Assembly: GCA_947176325.1 (NCBI GenBank)
Contig: CAMWQD010000042.1
Location: 1 to 8,635, forward strand
Origin: an uncultured Bacteroidales bacterium
Lineage (GTDB): Bacteria > Bacteroidota > Bacteroidia > Bacteroidales > P3
DNA length: 8,635 nt
Direction: 5' to 3'
Shown here: positions 1 through 7,280 of the stretch, piece after piece
How positions within the stretch are numbered: the first letter of the stretch is position 1
Layout of the letters: each line of letters begins with the position of its first letter
Made by a program: the position numbers and the translations under genes
Notes under the pieces: model-generated
Seen by the model: only the letters and a program-made list of their open reading frames with translations
The model's database searches: none
Told to the model about the DNA's origin: nothing

Positions 1-282
1 AACGGGGATGACAATCAAGGCGACGAAGTAACGGAAACGGAGAAGCCCGAAAACGCCCCTGTACACTTCTACCCCAATCCTTTCTCGTCCACCCTGCAAA
101 TTGAGTTCGCAACGGCGGGTCGTCTGTGTGTATTCTCTACCGACGGCAGAACGGTGCTGGATGTGAATGCCGGTTCCGGCTCCGTGAACATAGATGCTTC
201 GGCATGGTCTACCGGTCTATACCTGCTCCGCTTCGTTCAGGAAGACGGCAGCGTATTCCGCGGAAAAATCATGAAACGGTAG
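1..282 (+). CDS. C-terminal end of a T9SS-secreted protein (type A sorting domain), 5' partial
   Basis: Frame 1 is open from the window edge to a TAG at 280-282, giving 93 residues. The first 20 or so form an acidic, polar linker (NGDDNQGDEVTETEKPENAP). The remaining ~72 match the type IX secretion type A sorting domain: the strand-opening motif HFYPNPFSS, a central DGRTVLDV turn, the GLYLLRF strand, and a short basic end (KIMKR). In this family the domain directs a protein already in the periplasm through the T9SS pore in the outer membrane, and is then usually removed while the protein is attached to the surface or released. The functional part of the protein lies left of the window, so its activity is unknown. 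The gene converges on ftcD and shares a terminator with it. The sorting-domain call is firm; nothing can be said about the cargo. Confidence 0.9.
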   Translation, partial: NGDDNQGDEVTETEKPENAPVHFYPNPFSSTLQIEFATAGRLCVFSTDGRTVLDVNAGSGSVNIDASAWSTGLYLLRFVQEDGSVFRGKIMKR

Positions 283-311
283 AGCCGGTGTAGAGCCGAC
301 TTTCAACCAAT

Positions 312-346
312 AAAAAAGGGTGGGAAAATTTCCCACCCTTTTTTTT
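312..346. terminator. Bidirectional rho-independent terminator between convergent genes
   Basis: A perfect inverted repeat has left arm AAAAAAGGGTGGGAAA (312-327), one central A (328) and right arm TTTCCCACCCTTTTTT (329-344), with the T run continuing to 346. The GC-rich core GGGTGGGA/TCCCACCC is flanked by an A run on one side and a T run on the other, so either strand gives a hairpin followed by U's. It lies 29 bases after the stop of the left gene and 15 bases after the ftcD stop. It can therefore end both transcripts. The rest of the 283-361 gap shows nothing else recognisable. Confidence 0.93.
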
Positions 347-361
347 CATCTTCAAGAATCC

Positions 362-2050
362 CTATCCGATTTTCTCATCGGCCATTTTCAAAATCTCGGC
401 CTCGGTCTTCATGGCTTGCTCGGCAAGTTGCTTGGCTTCGGCCAAAACCTTGTCGGCAAAGTCGCGATCCTTGAGGCTGGAGGCGTTGATACGCACATTG
501 AGCCAAGCCCCCATGACGGCGCTGCGGGCGCAAAGAGCACCCACGGCGGCATCGGTCACCGAATTGGGATTGCCAATTTCCACCATCGCCTTTACGATGC
601 CGAAAGTCTCGAACGACTTTTTCATCGTGCGGAAAGGCACCTCGATAGCATATTTGGTGGCTTCTTGAATGGCGGCGGTTCGAGCGGCCTTTTCTTCGTC
701 CGTTTTCTTGGGCAGGCCAAAGGCGTTCATGATTTTATTGAAAGCGTTGGTGTCTTCGTCCACCAGATGCAGAAGCTCGTCTTTGAGCACCTGTCCCTGT
801 TCCGCCCATTTCGAAAATTCTTCCCAACGTTCATCCCAACCGGGTTTGTGGCTCGACAGATTGGCCACCATAGTGCCCAAAGCCGCGGCCAAGGCACCCA
901 TATAGGCCGATATCGAACCGCCGCCGGGAGCGGGCGATTCGCTGGCCGTTTCGTTGGCAAAACCCGTGCACGTCATATCAACCAACTTCTTTTCCTTATT
1001 GTCGGCCTCCATAACGTATTCGATAATCTTTTCCTCGGGCTTGAAAGGCTTGAGGTCGTCCAATCCCATGGATTTCACCGCAATCTTGATGATTTCGGCT
1101 TCATCCACACCCAACGAGCGTTCTTGTTTGGCCAAGTAGTATTTACCCGCGTCAATCAAGCATTTCTTGGGAACCAGACCCACAATTTCCGCGCCCGTTA
1201 CGCGCACGCCCCGCGCGGCGGCCTTGGCGAACACTTCTTCGTAGGCCACGTGTACGGGAGTGGTGGAGATATTGGTAATGTTCATCGACACCTGAGCGAT
1301 GCCGTATTCTTCTATAAACCAACCGATAGCCTTGGTAGCCTTGAGGGTACCGGGAATCATGACGGTGTTGCCTTTTTCGTCCTTGACAGGTTTGCCCGTC
1401 ACCTTGCCGCCTTCGCGTTGGGGACGGCCTTTTTCGCGCACGTCGAAAGCGATAGCGTTGGCGCGGCGGGTGGAGGTGGTGTTGAGATTGTAGTTGATGG
1501 CCACCAAGAAGTCGCGGGCACCGATAGCGGTCGCGCCGGCGGTGGCATTGAATTCCACAGGGCCGAAATCGGGTTTCCCGTCGGGCGTGGAGAGCTTGTC
1601 TTTAAGGCCTTCGTATTCGCCGGCGCGACAATAAGCCAGGTTGCGGCGACGAGGATCGAAAGCGGCGCTTTCGTAGCAGTAGACGGCAATGCCGAGTTCT
1701 TCGCCTACCCGCTTGGCAAGGGTGCGGGCATATTCCACGGTTTCTTCCATGGTGATGCCGGCTACGGGAATCAAGGGGCATACGTCGGTGGCGCCGAAAC
1801 GGGGATGCGCACCGTGATGCGTGCGCATGTCGATGAGTTGCGAAGCTTTCTTGATAGCTTGGAAAGCGGCTTCCAACACCTGTTCGGGTTCTCCCACAAA
1901 GGTAACCACGGTACGGTTGGTGGCTTGGCCGGGATCCACATCAAGCAACTTCACACCTTCGATTTTTTCCACCTCGTCGGTAATCTGCTTGATGACGTTC
2001 ATGTCGCGTCCCTCGCTGAAGTTCGGCACGCATTCAATGATTTTCTTCAT
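362..2050 (-). CDS. ftcD: Bifunctional glutamate formimidoyltransferase / formimidoyltetrahydrofolate cyclodeaminase
   Basis: 562 residues, close to the two-domain FTCD family length (about 540 in mammals). The enzyme moves the formimino group of N-formimino-L-glutamate to tetrahydrofolate, then cyclises the product to 5,10-methenyl-THF with release of ammonia. This ends one histidine degradation route and feeds the cytosolic one-carbon pool. Residues 1-180 are the N-terminal transferase subdomain (start MKKIIECVPNFSEGRD) with THHGAHPRFGATD at 77-89; H82 matches the catalytic His82 of mammalian FTCD. Residues 181-~335 are the second transferase subdomain, with a basic loop (~205-240) longer than the mammalian one, as I recall from bacterial homologues. 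The cyclodeaminase domain spans ~355-562, with SPAPGGGSISAYMGALAAA (372-390), DEDTNAF (431-437) and NPNSVTDAAVGAL. The ATG has an A-rich leader. The gene starts 51 bases after bamA, with no terminator between. No hutH, hutU or hutI is visible. Confidence 0.96.
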   Translation of the reverse strand: MKKIIECVPNFSEGRDMNVIKQITDEVEKIEGVKLLDVDPGQATNRTVVTFVGEPEQVLEAAFQAIKKASQLIDMRTHHGAHPRFGATDVCPLIPVAGITMEETVEYARTLAKRVGEELGIAVYCYESAAFDPRRRNLAYCRAGEYEGLKDKLSTPDGKPDFGPVEFNATAGATAIGARDFLVAINYNLNTTSTRRANAIAFDVREKGRPQREGGKVTGKPVKDEKGNTVMIPGTLKATKAIGWFIEEYGIAQVSMNITNISTTPVHVAYEEVFAKAAARGVRVTGAEIVGLVPKKCLIDAGKYYLAKQERSLGVDEAEIIKIAVKSMGLDDLKPFKPEEKIIEYVMEADNKEKKLVDMTCTGFANETASESPAPGGGSISAYMGALAAALGTMVANLSSHKPGWDERWEEFSKWAEQGQVLKDELLHLVDEDTNAFNKIMNAFGLPKKTDEEKAARTAAIQEATKYAIEVPFRTMKKSFETFGIVKAMVEIGNPNSVTDAAVGALCARSAVMGAWLNVRINASSLKDRDFADKVLAEAKQLAEQAMKTEAEILKMADEKIG

Positions 2051-2101
2051 ATCTGTCTGTTTATTTTTTCAATCTATCCATATCAATTTCACACCTTAAA
2101 A
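2051..2101 (-). other. bamA-ftcD intergenic leader, no clear signal
   Basis: These 51 AT-rich bases separate the bamA TAA from the ftcD ATG. Read on the minus strand, the last 20 bases are very A-rich (GAAAAAATAAACAGACAGAT), the usual form of a Bacteroidota translation leader, which lacks a strong Shine-Dalgarno. I see no hairpin with a U run and no good TAnnTTTG promoter; TAGATTGA is only a poor match. Read-through from bamA into ftcD is therefore possible, though a weak promoter cannot be excluded. Confidence 0.4.
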
Positions 2102-4675
2102 TTACCAATCCAACGACTGGTTGATGGAGAAGTGGAAGTGACTTCCGTTGGCCGAAGCATCGCCCGGCACCTTGTCGAAGCCCCAGCCCCAATCCAAACC
2201 GAACATACCCATGGAACTGAGGAAGAGTCTCACGCCCACACCCGCCGATTTATATACGTGAAACGGATTCAAATCCGAGGATTTGCCCCAACTGTTTCCC
2301 GCTTCGAAAAATCCCAAGATATAGACCGTGGCCACAGGCGAATTCGAGAAAGGATAACGCGCTTCGAGTGTAATCTTGTCGAAAGCCGTGGCACCCGCCG
2401 TAGGCGAAAGCGAATTGTTGGAATAACCGCGCATACCTATCAGTTCGCGGCCGTCCAGACCGAAACCCGTGAGGCCGTCGCCGCCCAAATAGAAGCGCTC
2501 GAAAATGGGATAGCCCGTCTTTTTGGTGTAATAGCTCATGAAACCCACGCGCAAACGGGCGTGCAACACCAACTTGGCGATAGGATTGAAATACCAACCC
2601 GCCTTGAGCGTGATTTTATAGTATTCGAGCCACTTGTAGTGGTCTTCCTTGTTGGCGCTTTTATAGAGGGTGCTGCCGAGAGCCGTGTAGGGCGGCGTGA
2701 GTTCGAAACCCAACGAAATGGTGGAACCCGTGGTGGGGAACATGGCCGCATCGAGATTCTGCCGCTGAATGGTGAAATTGTAGCGGATATTGTTCGACAC
2801 GCCGTCGGTAACGCCGTTGTCCATGTCGTAGTTCTTCATCTTATACCGCTCATAGCTGATGGATTGGTATAGGGTGAAGAAATCGTCGGGCCATTTGAGA
2901 CGCTGTCCCAAACCGACAGACGCCCCGTCCACATCCAATTTTCCGTAACGCTCATCACCTTTCGACAAACCATTCGACTGCATGGAGTGGTTATACGACA
3001 AACTGAGTGCCAACGGTTTCTTGCCGCCCAACCAAGGTTCGGTGAAAGCGGCGGCCACCGACCAATAGTAGGTGCCGTTCGATTGGGCACGTATGCTCAA
3101 CTGCTGCCCGTCGCCCGAAGGAAGCGGTTTCCAACGGTCGAGCTTGAACATATTGCGCAACGAAAAATTGTTGAACGAAAGACCCACCGTACCCACCACC
3201 ATACCGCCGCCGAAACCGCCCGAAAGCTCGAGCTGGTCGGAGCTCACCTCCTCGAGAGAGTATACTAAATCGGTGGTGCCGTCGGCATTGGGCATAGGTT
3301 GGGGATTGATAGTCTCGTCGTTGAAATAACGCAGCTGGCGAAGCGTGTTGATGGAGTTGATGATTTCGGTGCGGCTGAAAAGCTGGCCGGGCACCGTGCG
3401 CAATTCACGCAAAATCACCACATCGTTGGTACGGTCGTTGCCCGTGATGCGGACTTCGTTGAAACGCGACTGCACCCCTTCCGAAATGCGGATTTCTATA
3501 TCCACGGTATCGCCGTAGACCTGCGTTTCCACGGGAATGGCCTGAAACATCAGATAGCCGTTGTCGAAATAGAGCGAGTTGATGTCGGCACCCTGCGGGT
3601 TCATCATCAGGTTGGTGGTGAATTTCTCTTCGTTGTAGAGTTCCCCCTTCTTGATGTTCATCACGGCGCTCAACTGCTCGGAGGTGTATTTCTCGTTGCC
3701 CACGAAGGTGATGTTGCCGAAATAATACGGATCGCCCTCGTAGACCTTCACCTTCAACCCCACATGTTTGGAGTCTATATTATAGAGAGAGTCTCCCAAC
3801 ACGCGGAAATCGCGGAAACCCTCCTTGTTGTAGGCGGTGGTGATGAGTTTGAGGTCTTCTTGAAAGGCCGTGGGAATATATTTGGAGCGTTTCCAAAAAC
3901 GCAGAGCCGATTTCTGTTTGGTTTCCTTCATAATATGACGCAAACGCCTGTCCGGAAACGCAAGATTTTCCTTATTGCCCACCTTGCGGAATCCCCGCGC
4001 CACTTTTTTCCAGAAATCAAGATTTGTGGCTTCGGGCGTAAGCGCGTCGTTCCCCTCGAAATCCAAATGCGCAATCTTCACCTTGTCTTTCTTGTCTACC
4101 TTCACCTGCAACACAATGCCGCTTCCCGCGGTATCGGCTTTCTTCACCACATTCACATCGGCGTTCAGATAGGCTTTGTCGAGCATTTCCTGCTTCACCT
4201 TCTTTTCCAAATTCCCGATTTTATAGTCGGTGATGATGTCGCCAGGCTTGAGATCCATGCTCTCCTTCACCTTGTTCACCACGCTTTTGGGAACGCCCGT
4301 ATAATCGATAGAGCTTAGGCGAAGACGCTCGGACAGCTTGATTTCGAGATAGATGCGGTCGCCCTCGATTTTGGTGGCATAGAGGGCTATGTCTTCGAAG
4401 AGGTTGTATTTCCAAAGTTTGTCGAGCGCCTGCGCGGTGGCGTCGCCCGGAATGCGGATGCGCTGCCCCACGGCCAACCCCGACATACCCACAATGGCGT
4501 TGTTGTCTAAATAGCTTACGCCGCTCACGGCTATGCCTGCAATCTGATATTCACGGGCATAGGTATACGAAATGATATCTTCCTGCGCCTGCAGTCCGCA
4601 TGGAAAACACCCGAACAGCCCAAAGAGCAACATGGGGAGAAACGCCTTCAAAATCTTACTCTTCGTGCTCTTCAC
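2102..4675 (-). CDS. bamA: Outer-membrane protein assembly factor BamA (Omp85 family)
   Basis: 857 residues, a normal length for Bacteroidota BamA. It is the core of the BAM complex, which folds and inserts beta-barrel proteins into the outer membrane. Residues 1-30 are a signal peptide with probable cleavage at LQA|QED. Five POTRA domains follow at roughly 43-120, 121-201, 202-318, 319-405 and 406-480. The third holds a basic insert (about 220-265, with MKETKQK and FWKRSKYI) that I recall as usual in this phylum. The 16-strand barrel runs from ~481 to the end. MRGY at 748-751 is the conserved (V/I)RG(F/Y) motif of the lumen-inserted loop, and the chain ends HFSINQSLDW, a beta-signal with a terminal aromatic residue. 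The start is GTG; an in-frame TAA (the uppS stop) lies two codons upstream, and the next Met would destroy the signal peptide. The 3-base gap to uppS suggests coupled translation. The usual downstream ompH/skp genes are absent. Confidence 0.97.
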   Translation of the reverse strand: MKSTKSKILKAFLPMLLFGLFGCFPCGLQAQEDIISYTYAREYQIAGIAVSGVSYLDNNAIVGMSGLAVGQRIRIPGDATAQALDKLWKYNLFEDIALYATKIEGDRIYLEIKLSERLRLSSIDYTGVPKSVVNKVKESMDLKPGDIITDYKIGNLEKKVKQEMLDKAYLNADVNVVKKADTAGSGIVLQVKVDKKDKVKIAHLDFEGNDALTPEATNLDFWKKVARGFRKVGNKENLAFPDRRLRHIMKETKQKSALRFWKRSKYIPTAFQEDLKLITTAYNKEGFRDFRVLGDSLYNIDSKHVGLKVKVYEGDPYYFGNITFVGNEKYTSEQLSAVMNIKKGELYNEEKFTTNLMMNPQGADINSLYFDNGYLMFQAIPVETQVYGDTVDIEIRISEGVQSRFNEVRITGNDRTNDVVILRELRTVPGQLFSRTEIINSINTLRQLRYFNDETINPQPMPNADGTTDLVYSLEEVSSDQLELSGGFGGGMVVGTVGLSFNNFSLRNMFKLDRWKPLPSGDGQQLSIRAQSNGTYYWSVAAAFTEPWLGGKKPLALSLSYNHSMQSNGLSKGDERYGKLDVDGASVGLGQRLKWPDDFFTLYQSISYERYKMKNYDMDNGVTDGVSNNIRYNFTIQRQNLDAAMFPTTGSTISLGFELTPPYTALGSTLYKSANKEDHYKWLEYYKITLKAGWYFNPIAKLVLHARLRVGFMSYYTKKTGYPIFERFYLGGDGLTGFGLDGRELIGMRGYSNNSLSPTAGATAFDKITLEARYPFSNSPVATVYILGFFEAGNSWGKSSDLNPFHVYKSAGVGVRLFLSSMGMFGLDWGWGFDKVPGDASANGSHFHFSINQSLDW

Positions 4676-4678
4676 TTC

Positions 4679-5428
4679 TTAGGCTTTATGAGGGTTTTCA
4701 CTGTGTATCTTTCCGAAACGGCGGTCTCTTTGCTGAAAATCCGCCACGGCCTCGTAGAACTTCTCTTCATCGAAATCGGGCCAATACACAGGCGAGAAAT
4801 ACAATTCGGAATAGGCTATCTGCCAAAGCAGGAAATTGCTGATGCGTTGTTCCCCGCTGGTGCGGATCAATAGGTCGGGGTCGGGCATGAAAGCGGTGGC
4901 GAGGTGCCTGTTTATGCAGTCGGCGTTGATGTTTTCGGGAGCCAAGGTTCCCGCCTTCGCTTCTTCGGCAATTTGCCGCGCGGCGCGTACCAACTCCCAA
5001 CGTGCACTGTAACTGAGGGCGAGCACCAAATCCATTTTATCGTTGGCGGCGGTCTTATCCAAAGCCTCCTGCATGGCCGCCCGAACATCGGGGCCGAAAA
5101 CTTCGGTCTGCCCGATAACGCGCAAACGGATGCCGTTTTCCATAAACAGCGGCATTTCGTTGTGCAGACACTTCACCAAAAGGCCCATCAAGGCCGAGAC
5201 TTCCTCTTGCGGACGCCCCCAGTTCTCGGTGGAGAAAGCATAGAGGGTGAGATAACGGATGCCTATGCGCCGCGCCGCTTTCGTGATTCTGCGCACGGTC
5301 TCCACACCCGCCACATGACCTTCCATACGGCTCTTTCCCTGTGCCTGCGCCCAACGCCCGTTGCCGTCCATAATCAAGGCCACGTGCGAGGGTATCTTAT
5401 CCATATTGACCGCTTGCAGAAAGCTCAT
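4679..5428 (-). CDS. uppS: Isoprenyl transferase (undecaprenyl diphosphate synthase)
   Basis: 249 residues, a full-length cis-prenyltransferase. It adds isopentenyl diphosphate units to farnesyl diphosphate to make C55 undecaprenyl diphosphate, the lipid carrier for peptidoglycan, O-antigen and capsule building blocks, at the cytoplasmic face of the inner membrane. Visible motifs: HVALIMDGNGRWA at 15-27, with D21 as the catalytic/Mg-binding aspartate (E. coli Asp26); YAFSTENWGRP at 63-73; and DLLIRTSGEQRISNFLLWQ at 185-203, with the diphosphate-binding arginines R189 and R195 (E. coli Arg194 and Arg200), followed by AYSELYF and WPDFDEEKF. The ATG at 5428 is 6 bases after the porG stop. An internal ATG at codon 9 (MDKIPSHV) is a possible later start, but homologues usually carry a similar short lead. 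The gene ends 3 bases before bamA. Specificity for C55 is taken from the family, not seen. Confidence 0.96.
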   Translation of the reverse strand: MSFLQAVNMDKIPSHVALIMDGNGRWAQAQGKSRMEGHVAGVETVRRITKAARRIGIRYLTLYAFSTENWGRPQEEVSALMGLLVKCLHNEMPLFMENGIRLRVIGQTEVFGPDVRAAMQEALDKTAANDKMDLVLALSYSARWELVRAARQIAEEAKAGTLAPENINADCINRHLATAFMPDPDLLIRTSGEQRISNFLLWQIAYSELYFSPVYWPDFDEEKFYEAVADFQQRDRRFGKIHSENPHKA

Positions 5429-5434
5429 GGCAGA

Positions 5435-6289
5435 CTACTGTTTATGCGTATTTTTCAAGCCGCTGTAGGCCGGACAGAGATAATCGCGGCCGCCCAGACG
5501 AATGGAAATGGTAAACTGCGTGAACGAATAAAAATCGAACAAAGATTTGTCGCCTCGCTGCGCACCTACCTTGTGATATGAACCCGAAGGGTCGGCGAAA
5601 TAGGCCGATTCGGGGCCGTATTCCGACATCAGCACGCCCGGGTCGGCGTAATTGCCGCTCACATCATCCAAGTAGTCGGTCACCGTCCAACGCATCAGCC
5701 ACTCCACACCCAAGGCCACGCGCTCGCTGATGCTCACCTTGAAGCCCAAGCCGAAAGGAATGGCGAACTGCGCCAACGAATACTCCTTGACATTGTATTG
5801 GGAAAGCCCCTGCCCTTCGGTATGCAGGGGGCGGAGCGCCACCCAGCGCGAAGAGCCGCTGGCGTCGTCGGGATAGAGGCCTTGCGGATTGGAGAAGCAA
5901 AGCGCGGCACCGAAAGCCAGATAGGGCGTGAAACGGTGTTGTTCGCTGCCCGTGAAGAAATTGACGAAATTCACCTCCATGATGGCGGCGATTTCGCCCA
6001 AATCGTTGCGGAAGTTAAGGTTGCGCGGATTGTCGAAATCGGCGTCGTTCGCCATAATCCTGCCGTAACTGCCCGAAAAGCGGAACGCCCAACGGGTGTT
6101 TATGTTATATCGGTAGAATATGCTGGCACAGGCGCGGCTGTCGTAAAACACCTTCTTGGGATTCAAATCTCCCAAATAGAAAGACACCCCCGCACCGACA
6201 CCTATTTCGGAGCGTTGTGCACGGAGTGTGCCTGTTCCGGCACAAAGAAGCACCGCCAAAACCACGGAAACGGAAAATTTGCTGCGCAT
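5435..6289 (-). CDS. porG: DUF6089 family outer-membrane protein, PorG-like T9SS component
   Basis: 284 residues from the ATG at 6289. Residues 1-24 form a signal peptide (MRSKFSVSVVLAVLLCAG, cleaved near LRA|Q). The mature part alternates hydrophobic and polar residues like a small outer-membrane beta-barrel and carries landmarks I associate with DUF6089: SFYLGDLNPKK (36-46), NPRNLNFRNDLGEIAAIMEV (87-106), HRFTPYLAFGAALCFSNP (118-135), FAIPFGLGFKV (175-185), TVTDYLDDVSGNYAD (202-216) and a cysteine-containing end (GGRDYLCPAYSG). In Porphyromonas gingivalis the protein at the matching place before uppS and bamA is PorG, needed for type IX secretion and associated with the PorK/PorN ring. Two T9SS cargo genes nearby make that role fit. 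The gene starts 37 bases after nadK, with its own candidate promoter. Family assignment is strong; T9SS function is inferred from homology and gene order. It could be annotated simply as an OmpA-barrel-like protein. Confidence 0.85.
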   Translation of the reverse strand: MRSKFSVSVVLAVLLCAGTGTLRAQRSEIGVGAGVSFYLGDLNPKKVFYDSRACASIFYRYNINTRWAFRFSGSYGRIMANDADFDNPRNLNFRNDLGEIAAIMEVNFVNFFTGSEQHRFTPYLAFGAALCFSNPQGLYPDDASGSSRWVALRPLHTEGQGLSQYNVKEYSLAQFAIPFGLGFKVSISERVALGVEWLMRWTVTDYLDDVSGNYADPGVLMSEYGPESAYFADPSGSYHKVGAQRGDKSLFDFYSFTQFTISIRLGGRDYLCPAYSGLKNTHKQ

Positions 6290-6318
6290 AACCTCTATTT
6301 TCAAAATGAGCAAAAGGA

Positions 6319-6326
6319 CAAATATA
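6319..6326 (-). promoter_or_regulatory. Candidate Bacteroidota sigma-ABfr -7 box upstream of porG
   Basis: On the minus strand these eight bases read TATATTTG, an exact match to the Bacteroidota -7 consensus TAnnTTTG. The box ends 29 bases before the porG ATG, leaving a short leader of about 20-25 bases. It directly follows the nadK stop codon in an AT-rich patch unlike the surrounding coding DNA. No convincing -33 TTTG is visible at the expected distance inside the end of nadK, so this is a candidate only. If real, it would let porG-uppS-bamA be transcribed apart from nadK. Confidence 0.42.
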
Positions 6327-7280
6327 CTAAATTTTATCGGGTATCGCCTCGGGGCGCGGCCGTATATCCAATCCCCACATCAGCTTGTCGCGGATGCCGT
6401 CGAAAAAGGTGCGGTCGTTGGGATAGATGGTGATGAACTTGAAACTGCTCTTGCGCACCTTGAAACGGAAGGGGCCTTTGATTTCGTAGGTCTGCGAATC
6501 GAGGGCGAGCTTGCATTGTTCCTGTCCGCGTGCCTCCACCGTAATTTCTTGATAGCCTTCCAAAATGAGGGGACGGACCGTAAGGGTGTGCGAAGCCACG
6601 GGGGTTACCAGGATGTTGTCGGCCGAGGGTATCAGAATCGGACCGCCGCAACTGAGCGAATAGGCGGTGGAACCTGTAGGGGTGGAGAAAATCACCCCGT
6701 CTCCGTAGTAGGTGTTCATGTAGGCGCCGTCTACGTATACGTCCAAGAACACCAACGATTCGGTATCGGATTTCAGGAGCGCGATTTCGTTGAGGGCGTA
6801 GGGAAAAGTCTCGGAAGTATGACGGGTTTCCACTCCGTTGATTTCGAAATCGCAAGCCTCGAGCACAAGGCGGTTTTCGCGACGGAACTCATCGAAGAAT
6901 CCGGGACGGAGCGTTTGGGTGATGTTGTTCGCGCTCACGGCGTTCAAAAAGCCCAAACGTCCGAAATGAATGCCCATCACGGCAATGCCCGAATCCTTAA
7001 CCAACCGCAAGGTGTCGAGCAAAGTGCCGTCGCCGCCCAAGCACACCAGCAAGGCGGTATTCTCGGGAAGCTGCGCATCGAATATCCGCTTGTTCAAATC
7101 CACAAGAGGATGCGTCACAATTCCCGGAAAATCCTTGCGGATGCGTTCGGCCAAATCGCTCGAGAACCAAAACTCGGTCTCGTCGTCGACCCACGCCCGA
7201 GACACGGTTTCGAGAATTTCCCGAAACACGGCCTGGTCGGCCATACGGGCGGCCAAACCCGAAAAAGAAACTATCTTCAT
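6327..7280 (-). CDS. nadK: NAD kinase
   Basis: 317 residues, within the usual bacterial range of about 290-320. It phosphorylates NAD to NADP in the cytosol, setting the supply for NADPH-dependent synthesis. The family signature is complete: GGDGT at 82-86 (phosphate-binding turn, catalytic Asp84), GIHFGRLGFL at 103-112, LNEI at 163-166 (NE motif binding the nicotinamide riboside) and DGVIFSTPTGSTAYSLSCGG at 194-213 (the glycine-rich second domain, with its STAY segment). The C-terminal domain is beta-rich, and the chain ends in a short basic tail. The ATG overlaps the TGA of the upstream secreted-protein gene in the arrangement ATGA, so its translation is probably coupled to that gene. porG follows 37 bases downstream. 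In other Bacteroidales nadK is also near porG and uppS, but I do not recall a cargo gene fused to its start in this way. Confidence 0.96.
   Translation of the reverse strand: MKIVSFSGLAARMADQAVFREILETVSRAWVDDETEFWFSSDLAERIRKDFPGIVTHPLVDLNKRIFDAQLPENTALLVCLGGDGTLLDTLRLVKDSGIAVMGIHFGRLGFLNAVSANNITQTLRPGFFDEFRRENRLVLEACDFEINGVETRHTSETFPYALNEIALLKSDTESLVFLDVYVDGAYMNTYYGDGVIFSTPTGSTAYSLSCGGPILIPSADNILVTPVASHTLTVRPLILEGYQEITVEARGQEQCKLALDSQTYEIKGPFRFKVRKSSFKFITIYPNDRTFFDGIRDKLMWGLDIRPRPEAIPDKI

Noticed and set aside
320..2872. An 850-codon open frame on the plus strand, antisense to ftcD and the end of bamA.
   Set aside because: It is exactly in register with the codons of both minus-strand genes, so its stops could come only from TTA, CTA and TCA codons in those genes. 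These genes simply avoid those codons. The translation is rich in His, Gly and Phe with no recognisable domain, while both minus-strand genes are clear family members.
2760..4060. The basic insert in the third POTRA domain of BamA as a possible novel domain.
   Set aside because: The MKxTK...FKxSK-type segment is, as I recall, a regular feature of Bacteroidota BamA proteins, so it is a phylum trait.
4601..4618. A possible lipobox (LFGC) in the bamA signal peptide.
   Set aside because: Phe at the -2 position is atypical, a good signal peptidase I site follows at LQA|Q, and BamA proteins are barrel proteins rather than lipoproteins.
6103..6112. Chance promoter-like or palindromic words inside coding sequence, e.g. 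GTTATATCGG within porG.
   Set aside because: Short AT-rich words are expected by chance, and this one lies in the middle of a conserved protein-coding stretch with no gene start nearby.
6290..6313. A longer porG beginning at a TTG codon at 6313, adding eight residues.
   Set aside because: The ATG at 6289 gives a clean signal peptide (basic N-terminus, hydrophobic core, LRA|Q cleavage site). The TTG would add acidic and hydrophobic residues in front and would lie almost on the expected transcription start.
6945..6974. NadK residue His105 in GIHFGRLGFL, where many family members have Asn (GINxGxLGF).
   Set aside because: As I recall, Bacillus and Listeria NAD kinases carry His in the same place (GVHTGHLGF), so it is a natural variant and not a sign of lost function; all other motifs are intact.
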